Source: a virus
Length of the DNA: 23,678 nucleotides
Reading direction: 5' to 3' (one strand)
IMG/VR virus record: IMGVR_UViG_3300028559_000194
Span: 1 to 23,678 of that record
Part shown: positions 1-7,745 of the stretch, piece after piece
Numbering within the stretch: the stretch's first letter is position 1
Layout of the letters: each line of letters opens with the position of its first letter
Position numbers and translations under genes: made by a program
Notes under the pieces: model-generated
Seen by the model: the letters and a program-made list of their open reading frames with translations, nothing else
Database searches by the model: none
What the model was told of the DNA's origin: nothing

Positions 1-353
1 ATCGGCAAATTCACGTTCACAGTGTTGGGAAAGTCGCGAAGCTGTTGGCGGTAATCTTTCCATGCTTGGGATTCTGAAGTTACTGTTTCTGAAGCACGTA
101 TGGCTACCCAATCCGTTTGTTGCAACAAATAATTCCTTTGCAAACGAATGCTTTCTAGTTTTTGATCATTACCCCATACTGTCCAAGGATTGAGCATCAC
201 ATCTTTGTATGCATTAAGATAACGATCCAGTAAAACTTTTTCATAAGCGGGCGAAGTGTTTCTCGGTTCAAACACATAATATGTATTGGCTCCGAATTGA
301 TTTAAGCCATCTTCAGGTCCTCGAAAAACATTTTTATTTTGAATAATATACAT
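1..353 (-). CDS. Tail fibre assembly chaperone, second copy (3' end outside window)
   Basis: I translated this by hand from the ATG at 353-351; it stays open to the left edge, giving about 117 residues. The C-terminal half carries NPWTVWGNDQKL, then SIRLQRNYLL, QTDW, YRQQLRDFP and VNLP. This is the signature of the phage tail assembly chaperone family (Pfam Phage_tail_APC type): a basic helix, 'TDW', then 'YRQxLRDxP'. The family is found beside fibre genes and is thought to help the adjacent fibre fold or assemble. The first ~60 residues differ from the complete paralogue at 2877-3278, while the core is nearly identical even as DNA. The start lies 2 nt after the stop of the fibre gene at 356-2863, so the two are probably translated together. 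The usual terminal W-P motif would lie outside the window. Confidence 0.85.
   Translation of the reverse strand, partial: MYIIQNKNVFRGPEDGLNQFGANTYYVFEPRNTSPAYEKVLLDRYLNAYKDVMLNPWTVWGNDQKLESIRLQRNYLLQQTDWVAIRASETVTSESQAWKDYRQQLRDFPNTVNVNLP
130..191. repeat. 62-bp repeat shared by the two chaperone genes, copy 1
   Basis: Aligned by eye with 3037-3098, it differs at only 2 of 62 positions (TT versus AG after GAATGCT). It encodes the QRNYLL, IRLQ and NPWTVWGNDQKL core. The flanking parts of the two genes diverge clearly, so this block looks recently duplicated or homogenised by recombination. Confidence 0.85.
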
Positions 354-355
354 AA

Positions 356-2863
356 TTAATAGGTTTGTATGGTGGGTGGAGTAAAACTATTTGCAGTAGC
401 TACATTCAAGGTATTTGTTGTACCAAAACTATTTCCCACGCTAGTGCAATTTATGACTATTGCGCCTGCTGCCGCAATAGTGTTGTTTGTGCCAGCAAAA
501 GGAAAAACATTCGTGCAATTGGCAAAAGTTGCATTACTTTCTGAGACTGCAAAACTATTGTTGCTTCCTTGAAAATAATATACCGATCCTATAAAATAAA
601 ATCTAGAATAAGGATTAACACCCCCCTTTGGGCCAGCAGCTGACCTACCTCCGCTGAAACCATAATCAGTTATTGACAGACACGTTATATATGATCCCGA
701 CACATTTAGTCCTGGTGGATTTTCAGCGTCTAGTATAATAATTCCTTTGGTATATATAAGGCTAGAAAATCTATAGTTAGCCCTCCCGACAATAAAAATA
801 CCATTTGAATATACATGAATTAGATTAGAATCTAGGTCAGATAATAGCATGGCAGCGCTATGAGTACTACCACCACAATTTTGAAAAAGTGTACAACCAG
901 TAAAGCTCCCAAGAGACATAGTCAATCGAGTTGGATATCCGTTATAACGGTGATGAATCATACTATTCTGTCCAATATTTGAATATAAATTACTAAAGAA
1001 AAAAGCATTCCCTCCACTATATTGATTAACAGTGCCCTCTCTTATTTCTAAATTTATAGAGGCACCGATTGATGCCACATTGTTAATATTTCCACTGTTT
1101 CCGTTTGCATACGAAATAAAAGTATTGTATCCGCCTGGTGCCTGAACTATATTGGATCCATTTATAACCAAGTTAGGCCAATCAGAATTATAAACTTGTG
1201 CACCAACATTATTCATATTTAAAACACTATTGTTATCGACTTGAACATGCGTTACGAAACGTCCAATCAAACCCAGTCCGCTTACGCCAAGTGTCAAAGA
1301 GGATCGGGAACCTGTATCGGATGGCAGTCCATTTCCAACTTTCAGAGCATTTTGTTTGAGCGCTCCATTGTTTATCACCACCAAATTATCAACAATATTA
1401 AATTTGCTATTGTTAAGATACAAACAAGCAAATCCGTTGGTATCTGATGTGAGAGAAGGATACACAGAAGTGCTGTTTATATTGCTAAAATCCAGCTTGC
1501 TTTTTAATATTTTAGATTGCGGATAATTAATTGCATATCGTGAATTGGTCGGATCTGTATATGTTAAACTATGCCCAATTGTTTTAATACCATATTGGGG
1601 CAAAGGAAAACCACTGATAACACCTAAACTACTAGTGATTCCTTTCATACTATTTTTGAAAAATCCATAATCAGGAATTTCTATAGTCACACTGGTGGTA
1701 CCGTTTACAGCTGCTACTCGGTGACATCCGCGATATCTTTCAAAGGAAGTTTTTACCAAATATGGTGTTGGGGTGGTGATGATAGACGAATCAACATCAT
1801 TATATCCACTCAGACCTTTTCTTCCAGTTTTAAACGGATAATCTAAAAAGCATTTGTTGTTGCTGCTAACAGCTTCTACAACGCGAGTTTGGCCTAGTGC
1901 TAAAATCTGATCGCCTGGATTCAGATATGTGTTGGTAGGTGTGGCATTGCTAAAAGTTAAAATGTAATTAGAGGTTTCGTCTGGAAAAGTAACATGAGTT
2001 TGTGTCGAAACTACTTGTGTGAATGTGTTGCCAATATAAGATTCAGGATTGCCTATTTGCATTAGAATACTATAATTATCTATTCCTTGTATAAGTGGAT
2101 TGTTTGCAAAACGTATTACTCTGCGATTATAACCAAAAAACTCGATGGCCACCGATGAAACTGTACAAACATAGCTGGGTGTGGTGGTTGTTGCATTTCC
2201 GCCACTAAGCAGGGTAACAATTGCTTTGTCTCCAACATTAATATAAGATGCACCTTCTCCAGTTGTTTTAGGGCCTGTTGGATTAGAGAGATCTACAATT
2301 AATCCTACTACATAAGCGCCAGCCACTCCGCCAGAAAAACTTACAGTGTATGTATCAGGATAATACGAGGCATGTCGTCCAGAAATTGCGTAGATATTTA
2401 CGTAATCACCCACGGCAGGTGTAGTTGAACCTGATTCCAGAGCAATAGTTGCACTAAGAGTGCTAACATTAACTCCAGAAACACTAAGAACAGGACTGCC
2501 TTTGGCACTTTTAAAATTCAGGTCGCTAACGCCTCGAATAGTGATACGATCCCCGTAATCGTGACCCAAATTGATTGGAGATGTTTCATTAAATGTTTCA
2601 TCATCCAATAGAATTTGCACATCAGCCGTATCATCAAAAATAAATGAACTTAAACTATCGAGGGCACTTTGCAATTTTGTAAATTGCCGGGTGCTACCCA
2701 CAGGAATGTTGATATTTCCGCCCGTCAGTTGCAAAATATCTGTTAAAAGCTTGCCGCTGCCTTGAAATGTTACAGCTTTGATGTTGCCGCCTGCAGAAAG
2801 ACCCACTGATTGGGATTGCTGCAACCGAGCTCCAACATTTCCTAGATTACGTGCGTTGCTCAT
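356..2863 (-). CDS. Tail fibre / receptor-binding appendage, shorter paralogue (835 aa)
   Basis: A large Gly/Ser/Asn/Thr-rich protein, almost entirely beta-strand-like, probably a trimeric fibre or spike. It opens with MSNARNLGNVGARL, a style of N-terminus common in phage appendage proteins. From about residue 46 (LTGGNINIPVGST) it aligns with the 1033-residue protein at 3275-6376: VQILLDDETF, DRITIRG, SVSGVNVSTLSATI, NTYLNPGD, TPYLVKTSFERYRGCH and SKLDFS all have counterparts. Downstream of that shared central region the sequences diverge, as expected of a receptor-facing tip. The far C-terminus is a run of short N-x-N/T-rich turns consistent with a right-handed beta-helix. It lacks the two YRYT repeats of its paralogue, so its attachment mode may differ. 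A CATAAATA motif lies 10 nt upstream. No enzyme motif was recognised. The fold is inferred from composition. Confidence 0.82.
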   Translation of the reverse strand: MSNARNLGNVGARLQQSQSVGLSAGGNIKAVTFQGSGKLLTDILQLTGGNINIPVGSTRQFTKLQSALDSLSSFIFDDTADVQILLDDETFNETSPINLGHDYGDRITIRGVSDLNFKSAKGSPVLSVSGVNVSTLSATIALESGSTTPAVGDYVNIYAISGRHASYYPDTYTVSFSGGVAGAYVVGLIVDLSNPTGPKTTGEGASYINVGDKAIVTLLSGGNATTTTPSYVCTVSSVAIEFFGYNRRVIRFANNPLIQGIDNYSILMQIGNPESYIGNTFTQVVSTQTHVTFPDETSNYILTFSNATPTNTYLNPGDQILALGQTRVVEAVSSNNKCFLDYPFKTGRKGLSGYNDVDSSIITTPTPYLVKTSFERYRGCHRVAAVNGTTSVTIEIPDYGFFKNSMKGITSSLGVISGFPLPQYGIKTIGHSLTYTDPTNSRYAINYPQSKILKSKLDFSNINSTSVYPSLTSDTNGFACLYLNNSKFNIVDNLVVINNGALKQNALKVGNGLPSDTGSRSSLTLGVSGLGLIGRFVTHVQVDNNSVLNMNNVGAQVYNSDWPNLVINGSNIVQAPGGYNTFISYANGNSGNINNVASIGASINLEIREGTVNQYSGGNAFFFSNLYSNIGQNSMIHHRYNGYPTRLTMSLGSFTGCTLFQNCGGSTHSAAMLLSDLDSNLIHVYSNGIFIVGRANYRFSSLIYTKGIIILDAENPPGLNVSGSYITCLSITDYGFSGGRSAAGPKGGVNPYSRFYFIGSVYYFQGSNNSFAVSESNATFANCTNVFPFAGTNNTIAAAGAIVINCTSVGNSFGTTNTLNVATANSFTPPTIQTY

Positions 2864-2873
2864 ATGTTATTAT

Positions 2874-2881
2874 TATTTATG
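2874..2881 (-). promoter_or_regulatory. Late-promoter-like motif CATAAATA
   Basis: CATAAATA lies 10 nt before the ATG of the 835-residue fibre gene and overlaps the stop codon of the chaperone gene upstream. It matches the T4-type late promoter (TATAAATA) at 7 of 8 positions. It would let the second cassette be transcribed separately. Confidence 0.45.
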
Positions 2882-3278
2882 GTTTGCTGGGCCAGATTAT
2901 TTGTTCAATGGGCAGGTTCAAATCAACAATGTCAGGAAAATCCCGAAGTTGTTGTCGATAATTTTCATAAGCCGTTTTCTCTTCAGGAGAAAGAGGCACA
3001 TCGTTCAATGCTGTCCAATCAGTTTGACCCAATAGATAATTCCTTTGCAAACGAATGCTAGCTAGTTTTTGATCATTACCCCATACTGTCCAAGGATTAA
3101 TATTTTTAATAATAGGATTTGGATAATTGGCATCTCCTATTTTGGTTTCTGTTCTTTGAAAAATATCTGTAAAATTATCCTGTATGAAAAGCAAAACGTT
3201 GTTTGCATATAAAGAATCAATTTCAGAAGAAACAATTCTTCGAAGAATATCATTATTTTTAATAATATATGCGTTCAT
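2877..3278 (-). CDS. Tail fibre assembly chaperone, first copy (133 aa)
   Basis: The start codon overlaps the stop of the 1033-residue fibre gene by 4 nt (ATGA), indicating translational coupling. Residues ~1-55 are variable. The C-terminal region reads NPWTVWGNDQKLASIRLQRN, then LLGQTDWT, LSPEEKTAYENYRQQLRDFP, VDLNLPIEQIIWPSKP. A basic helix with 'TDW', a 'YRQxLRDxP' block and a terminal 'WPxKP' is the Phage_tail_APC pattern. Proteins of this family are encoded directly after fibre genes and are believed to act as chaperones, or occasionally to stay attached to the fibre. Length is in the usual 100-200 residue range. The variable N-terminus against a conserved C-terminus, compared with the copy at 1-353, suggests that the N-terminus recognises the particular fibre. 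Confidence 0.9.
   Translation of the reverse strand: MNAYIIKNNDILRRIVSSEIDSLYANNVLLFIQDNFTDIFQRTETKIGDANYPNPIIKNINPWTVWGNDQKLASIRLQRNYLLGQTDWTALNDVPLSPEEKTAYENYRQQLRDFPDIVDLNLPIEQIIWPSKP
3037..3098. repeat. 62-bp repeat shared by the two chaperone genes, copy 2
   Basis: Partner of 130-191, identical at 60 of 62 positions by eye. It lies in the conserved C-terminal coding part of the chaperone gene. The near-identity makes it a possible site for homologous exchange between the two cassettes. Confidence 0.85.
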
Positions 3279-6200
3279 AATATAGTTGCAGGTTCTCTGT
3301 AAAAATTTCCATTTGTGACATCAAAACCAGCTGCTGGCACAGTAGGTCCTACTTTTGTTGTGCAATTTAATAACAAGACAGCAAATAAATTTACTGATGT
3401 GTTTTGATAACTGGCGTAAGCTGTGGTATCATACAATTTGTTGACATGAGCAACAATAGTGTTGCCCCCAAAACCTGTATTTGCATTTTGCTCATTTCCA
3501 ATTTGATTTATAAAAGTTTCACTAAATGCAACCCAATTGTTTCTGAATCCAAAACCGCCCGTACCTCCCCAAAACCAATTTGCTTGTCCTCCTGCTTGTC
3601 CTCCAAGGACTACACTGGAATCAATTTGAAGAATGCTTTGAGCAAACCTATAATTACTGAAATCTCCTTGAGCCATGCTAAGGGTTAAACGCATCATGGA
3701 TTGAGCACAAAAAAAACCTTCTCCAACCGTACCACCAATATCAACTCTGTTATTTCCCAAATATATATTCATGTTAACAAAATCAAAACCAAGATACCAG
3801 CCCACATAACTATTATTGTATTGTTTGTTGAAAAGTGTTCCATGCCGCATACCAGTATTAAAGTTAATGCTAAAAAAACCTCCTGTTATTCCATTAACAT
3901 ATTGTGCAGCATGATATATTGTGCAACCATTAAAAGATACATTTTGAAAATTATGTGTTATACAATCTGTTATTGTAACATTATTATAATTAGTTTTATT
4001 GTTGGATGCTCGGCCCCTAACAAAAGGGGCAAATGCTCGCAACACTAGTGAATCTGAAGTCATTGATGATGAGCTGTCACAAGTCACAAAAAAATGAATT
4101 GCTTGACTAAAAATTGCATTTGTTGGACTGGCTAATGTCCAACTGTTATAATTTCTCAAAACTTGAGTTGCATAAAATCTTCCCAAATTGATTGTTGAAG
4201 AGTTTTGACATATTGCAGCATAAATATAATTTCCCCAAACGCCTATGCTTCCTAAATTTATTTCTGCTCCATCATTACTAAGAAAAAGAGATAATGCTGC
4301 TGTTGCATTTTCCCTAACAAATACCATATTATCTAATAATCTTAATGTTGCATTGGTTATGGCAAGTTGATGACTGCTAGTGTTGGTTGAAAAATCAATT
4401 TTGCTTTTGAAAATCTTGTTAGTAGCAAATTGTGTAAAACCACCAGCTGGAGCAACAGCGTCTATATTATAACCAAAATTGTTTATTCCGTAAATTGGCA
4501 GTTTTTGACCAGATACAGGATAAATGGTAACTCCTGTTGAATTAGGAGCCATGGTTGGTGTGATATGACCATAAGACATCATTTCAATAGTCACGTCATT
4601 TCCTGCAACAGCCACCACTTTATGACAGCCCTTGTAACGTTCAAAAGCTGTTTTTACAAGATAAGGTGTTGCTGTTGATATGGTGGCACTTCTGCCGCTG
4701 TTGCCTGCTCCGTTTGTATATAAAGGAGGAAACACAATGCATCGGTTTGTGCCACTAGTTTCATAAACATGTGTAAATTGACCCAATGCATGAATAAAGT
4801 CGCCTTCATTCAAATATGTGTTTGTGCTAACTGCAGTATTATCAAATGATAATATTGCCCGAGTTCCGTCTGGATGCAATGCTTGTGTAAATTTATTTCC
4901 AATGTTTGAATCTTTTGTTCCAACTTGCACCATGATGTAGCGAGCATCATTTCCTAATGAAAATGCTTGAGCACTGAGTGAAAGTGAATGCCATCCAATA
5001 CCACCAAATGGTGTAGGTCCTATTGATGTTATTGGAATTACTGCACTGGTAACAGGTCCTGCAGCAAATGGGGATAATTTTGTTATTAATGCCCAATCAT
5101 TTGTTCTTATATTATGATAAGCTCCTGATCTAACGGCAACTGGTGCTGCGCTTGGTTGCAAAGTAATTGTATAACTACTGACATCTTGCATTTGACTGCA
5201 CCAACCAACATCTCTTCCAGAAACGCTTTCAATTGTGACATAATCACCAACTGCAGGAATGGTGCTGAATGTGCTATCAAGAGTTATGGTGGCGCTTAAA
5301 GTGGGAACATTTACACCACTGGTAGATACAATTGGATTGGTTCCGTTATTTGTGGATCTCCAACTATATGTATTGGCACCTTTAATTGTTATGCGATTAC
5401 CATAAGGATGCGATACATCAATTTGATTTGGTGAGATAAAAGTTTCATCATCTAAAAGTATTTGTACATTTGCCGTGCTATCAAAAGCATAACTTGATAA
5501 ACTATTCAATGCACCTGTAATATTTTTGTATGTGCGAGTGCTGCCCACAGGAATGTTGATATTTCCTCCAGTAAGTTCGAATGTGTTTCCTGTAATGGTC
5601 ACTTCACCAAGACCGCTGCTGGGATTTAATATTATGCCAGGTCCTGCCACAATTCGGCTTACTCCTCCAAGACCGCCAATATCATAAGCGCTAAGAGTTG
5701 CCACATCCAACACGTCACCGCTGCTCAATCCTTCTGATAAAGTAATGGTGCTGCCATTTGATGCAGAGTAATCCAATCCATTGACCAAATGACTTCCGTT
5801 CAAATACACATCCAAAGTTGGTGAAGAATAAAGAAGAGTATTTCCCAAATCATCCGGTCCAGTTATGTTGATGGTACCTTGAGCAACTGTGGTTGGACAA
5901 GTGTAACGATAATTGGTTTGGAAAACAGTTCCACCTCCGCTAAGAAGATTTGTGATGGTGACACCTGTTGCACTGAGTGTGACCACATCCACAACGTCTC
6001 CCTCATTCATGGTGCTCAAGTTTAGGATTTGTGTGCTGTTGTTGGCTATGAAATCTTGATTGTCTACAAGATGCACACCATTGCGATACACATCCAATTG
6101 ACCAGTTGTGTATGAAAGATAATTGCCGTAATCATCCATGCCACTGACAGCATTTAGATTTTCACCACCATCAATTGTGTAACGATAATTGATGCGTTTT

Positions 6201-6376
6201 ACAGTTCCAACACTACCGCCTGGTGTGAAACCTTTTGCAATAAGCAATCCGCTGATGGCAACTGTAAGACTGTCCAAATCAGTGCGTATTTCGTCTACAT
6301 TACGATAACCCACCACAAAGTCTGTGGCGCTGAGAACAGTTTGAGGGGTAAATTGTGTAAAATTCTTGAGTGCCAT
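3275..6376 (-). CDS. Tail fibre / receptor-binding appendage, longer paralogue (1033 aa)
   Basis: Three-part protein. Residues ~1-50 (LSATDFVVGYRN, then RTDLDSLTVAISGLL) resemble the virion-proximal start of marine myovirus fibres. Residues ~61-138 and ~153-231 are two copies of a repeat built on 'NYRYT ... DDxGNxLxYxxxxLDVYxNGxHLVxxxDY ... GDVxDVxTLSA', a beta-rich module seen in fibres of large marine phages. From ~267 (ELTGGNINIPVGST) a region shared with the 835-residue fibre begins, followed by a divergent Asn/Gly/aromatic-rich C-terminal half, probably the host-contacting part. No catalytic motif is seen. The gene is followed by its chaperone with a 4-nt overlap and is preceded by AGTAAATA 8 nt before the ATG. 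Codon use looks uniform with its neighbours. Function is inferred from repeats, size and neighbours. Confidence 0.88.
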   Translation of the reverse strand: MALKNFTQFTPQTVLSATDFVVGYRNVDEIRTDLDSLTVAISGLLIAKGFTPGGSVGTVKRINYRYTIDGGENLNAVSGMDDYGNYLSYTTGQLDVYRNGVHLVDNQDFIANNSTQILNLSTMNEGDVVDVVTLSATGVTITNLLSGGGTVFQTNYRYTCPTTVAQGTINITGPDDLGNTLLYSSPTLDVYLNGSHLVNGLDYSASNGSTITLSEGLSSGDVLDVATLSAYDIGGLGGVSRIVAGPGIILNPSSGLGEVTITGNTFELTGGNINIPVGSTRTYKNITGALNSLSSYAFDSTANVQILLDDETFISPNQIDVSHPYGNRITIKGANTYSWRSTNNGTNPIVSTSGVNVPTLSATITLDSTFSTIPAVGDYVTIESVSGRDVGWCSQMQDVSSYTITLQPSAAPVAVRSGAYHNIRTNDWALITKLSPFAAGPVTSAVIPITSIGPTPFGGIGWHSLSLSAQAFSLGNDARYIMVQVGTKDSNIGNKFTQALHPDGTRAILSFDNTAVSTNTYLNEGDFIHALGQFTHVYETSGTNRCIVFPPLYTNGAGNSGRSATISTATPYLVKTAFERYKGCHKVVAVAGNDVTIEMMSYGHITPTMAPNSTGVTIYPVSGQKLPIYGINNFGYNIDAVAPAGGFTQFATNKIFKSKIDFSTNTSSHQLAITNATLRLLDNMVFVRENATAALSLFLSNDGAEINLGSIGVWGNYIYAAICQNSSTINLGRFYATQVLRNYNSWTLASPTNAIFSQAIHFFVTCDSSSSMTSDSLVLRAFAPFVRGRASNNKTNYNNVTITDCITHNFQNVSFNGCTIYHAAQYVNGITGGFFSINFNTGMRHGTLFNKQYNNSYVGWYLGFDFVNMNIYLGNNRVDIGGTVGEGFFCAQSMMRLTLSMAQGDFSNYRFAQSILQIDSSVVLGGQAGGQANWFWGGTGGFGFRNNWVAFSETFINQIGNEQNANTGFGGNTIVAHVNKLYDTTAYASYQNTSVNLFAVLLLNCTTKVGPTVPAAGFDVTNGNFYREPATIL

Positions 6377-6384
6377 TCTTTTAT

Positions 6385-6392
6385 TATTTACT
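6385..6392 (-). promoter_or_regulatory. Late-promoter-like motif AGTAAATA
   Basis: AGTAAATA sits 8 nt before the ATG of the long fibre gene. It keeps the TAAATA core of the T4-type late promoter but not the first two bases. No Shine-Dalgarno sequence is obvious between it and the start. Confidence 0.4.
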
Positions 6393-6412
6393 CAAACATG
6401 GCACAAATTCTT

Positions 6413-7546
6413 TTAAACAAAGCCTATTCTTTTCTTTTCTTTATCCTTTTCTTTATCGTCCATACCACCTTCTTCATTATATATTTCGGCAAGTGTCATG
6501 CTTTTTTCAGCAACCCTTTTGCTGCCTATTTTTTTCAAAATTTTATTTGATTGTTCAGCATCCAATTCTTCAAAATGATGCTCTGCAATAAGACGACCCT
6601 TGCGTATCAATGCTTTATCTATTTTTTCACGAGGAGTGTTGAAAGTTGCTATAATAAACAAATTCAAACAATCCCCCAGAAAACCGTCAGTAAGATTCAA
6701 TATGTTGCTAACACCTTCAGGGTTGCTGCCTTCACCTTCCCTGCTTCTTATGACTTTTTCAGCATCTTCAATCAAAAGAATGCTGTTTTTATGAGCCAGC
6801 ATGAAATTCAAAAATCCAGGAGTAGTGATAATATCCACTGTACCAGGTGGAACAAATATTATTTTTTTATCAATATTCATGGCCAGATTTTTAACAACTG
6901 TGGTTTTGCCACTGCCCGGAACTCCAGAAAAAAGAACCAGTCCACTTTTCTTATCATCTTTTAATTTTTCCAAAATTTTATTATATTTAATTTCAAAATC
7001 TTTTCCATAATTCAGTTCAATATCAATATCACCGCTGGGCAATTTAATATCAAATTTTTTCAAATATGTTCCTTCAATGCCATCCTGACAAATCAGAAAC
7101 ACATTTCCTTTTTTCACATTTTCTTTGTATTCAAACATTCCTCGTATTTCTTCCAATGTTTCCATTTCAGTATAAAGAATCTGTACCCAGAAACTTTTGC
7201 TTTCCATTTTTTCCTCGAATGCTTCATTTTGAGAAAACACACCATAATCATTCTCATCATCTTTGGTGCGATCCAAACAAACCATTGCATCTTTATATGT
7301 GTAATAAAGCTGAGTAGTGAACACATCCCTCTTGTCATTTTTTTTGTTGCGATAATCTGTTTTACTATCAAAAACTTTCAAAGATCCTTTTTTTTCCAAT
7401 TTGCTCAAAATGTTGTCGCTGATCAGCAGATTGTTCAATTTGAACACCAACGGCTGCTTTTTAAAATGATGTGTGTAATAAAAAAACACATTGAAAGGAT
7501 TGTATCCTGAATTGCTTCGTGAATATGGTTGATAACTTTCACTCAT
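6413..7546 (-). CDS. AAA+ family ATPase (377 aa)
   Basis: C-terminal half is a clear AAA+ module. Walker A GVPGSGKTT is at ~208-216, Walker B ILLIED at ~256-261, a sensor-1-like IIATFN at ~298-303, and DKALIRKGR at ~310-318, matching the 'DxALxRxGR' arginine-finger region of classical AAA proteins such as BCS1 and FtsH. Residues 1-180 have no recognised domain and may bind the substrate. The tail is highly charged (DDKEKDKEKKR). Likely roles are ATP-driven remodelling of a protein or DNA complex, but the target is unknown. The gene starts 5 nt after GGTAAATA and is divergent from the small gene at 7576, with the two promoter-like motifs forming an inverted repeat. Similar ATPases occur in other large phages. 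The ATPase call is firm; the role is open. Confidence 0.9.
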   Translation of the reverse strand: MSESYQPYSRSNSGYNPFNVFFYYTHHFKKQPLVFKLNNLLISDNILSKLEKKGSLKVFDSKTDYRNKKNDKRDVFTTQLYYTYKDAMVCLDRTKDDENDYGVFSQNEAFEEKMESKSFWVQILYTEMETLEEIRGMFEYKENVKKGNVFLICQDGIEGTYLKKFDIKLPSGDIDIELNYGKDFEIKYNKILEKLKDDKKSGLVLFSGVPGSGKTTVVKNLAMNIDKKIIFVPPGTVDIITTPGFLNFMLAHKNSILLIEDAEKVIRSREGEGSNPEGVSNILNLTDGFLGDCLNLFIIATFNTPREKIDKALIRKGRLIAEHHFEELDAEQSNKILKKIGSKRVAEKSMTLAEIYNEEGGMDDKEKDKEKKRIGFV

Positions 7547-7551
7547 AACGT

Positions 7552-7559
7552 TATTTACC
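7552..7559 (-). promoter_or_regulatory. Late-promoter-like motif GGTAAATA for the AAA+ gene
   Basis: GGTAAATA ends exactly 5 nt before the ATG at 7546. Together with TGTAAATA at 7563-7570 on the other strand it forms the inverted repeat TATTTAC-N5-GTAAATA (7552-7570), so the two divergent motifs are almost back to back. Confidence 0.5.
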
Positions 7560-7562
7560 TAT

Positions 7563-7570
7563 TGTAAATA
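7563..7570 (+). promoter_or_regulatory. Late-promoter-like motif TGTAAATA
   Basis: TGTAAATA ends 5 nt before the GTG at 7576. The same octamer with the same 5-nt gap occurs before the GTG at 17959, which supports both GTG starts. Confidence 0.5.
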
Positions 7571-7575
7571 GATGT

Positions 7576-7710
7576 GTGAAAAAGTCAAAGAAAAGACGTA
7601 AAATACCGCCTTTTAAATATTTTGTAAAGAATAAGGGCATGGATGCCACCACCATGCCCAATACTGCTTTCTTGCCTGCAGCAGGTTCCGGCATGCAACC
7701 AAGTTTTTAG
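7576..7710 (+). CDS. Small basic protein, GTG start (44 aa), unknown
   Basis: Found by reading the gap between the divergent genes. The frame opens at GTG 7576 and stops at TAG 7708-7710. The start of the protein is strongly basic (MKKSKKRRKIPPFKYF) and the rest is Ala/Pro/Met/Gly-rich (MDATTMPNTAFLPAAGSGMQ). The second half is much richer in G+C than its neighbours and contains two perfect DNA hairpins (7635-7642 with 7652-7659; 7675-7679 with 7681-7685). A TGTAAATA motif stands 5 nt before the GTG. A terminator-like hairpin begins just before the stop. A lysine/arginine head suggests nucleic-acid or capsid-interior binding, but this is only composition. An alternative is a structured RNA instead of a protein. 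An internal ATG at 7639 would give only 23 residues. Confidence 0.5.
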   Translation: MKKSKKRRKIPPFKYFVKNKGMDATTMPNTAFLPAAGSGMQPSF

Positions 7711-7729
7711 TTGACATGGTTGTTTTTTT
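7696..7729 (+). terminator. Rho-independent terminator running into a promoter
   Basis: CAACCA (7696-7701) pairs with TGGTTG (7717-7722) over a 15-nt loop and is followed at once by seven T residues (7723-7729). The last T of that run is the first base of the TATAAATA box of the next gene, so terminator and promoter are fused end to end. The stem is short, so strength is uncertain. Confidence 0.4.
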
Positions 7730-7736
7730 ATAAATA
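7729..7736 (+). promoter_or_regulatory. Late promoter TATAAATA
   Basis: A perfect TATAAATA, 9 nt before the ATG at 7746. If it works like the T4 late promoter (box at about -13 to -6), the transcript would start only about 4 nt before the ATG. Confidence 0.6.
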
Positions 7737-7745
7737 ATAACAAAC

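Noticed and set aside
3701-4048. 115-codon plus-strand frame
   Set aside because: Lies opposite the long fibre gene, with Cys/Ile-rich composition and no start signal. It is a shadow of the fibre coding strand.
6551-6964. 137-codon plus-strand frame
   Set aside because: Antisense to the AAA+ gene across its Walker motifs. The minus frame has clear family motifs, this one has none.
7680-7702. tRNA T-arm-like stretch (GGTTCC...AACC)
   Set aside because: No acceptor or anticodon arms can be placed around it. It lies within the 44-codon frame and its terminator.
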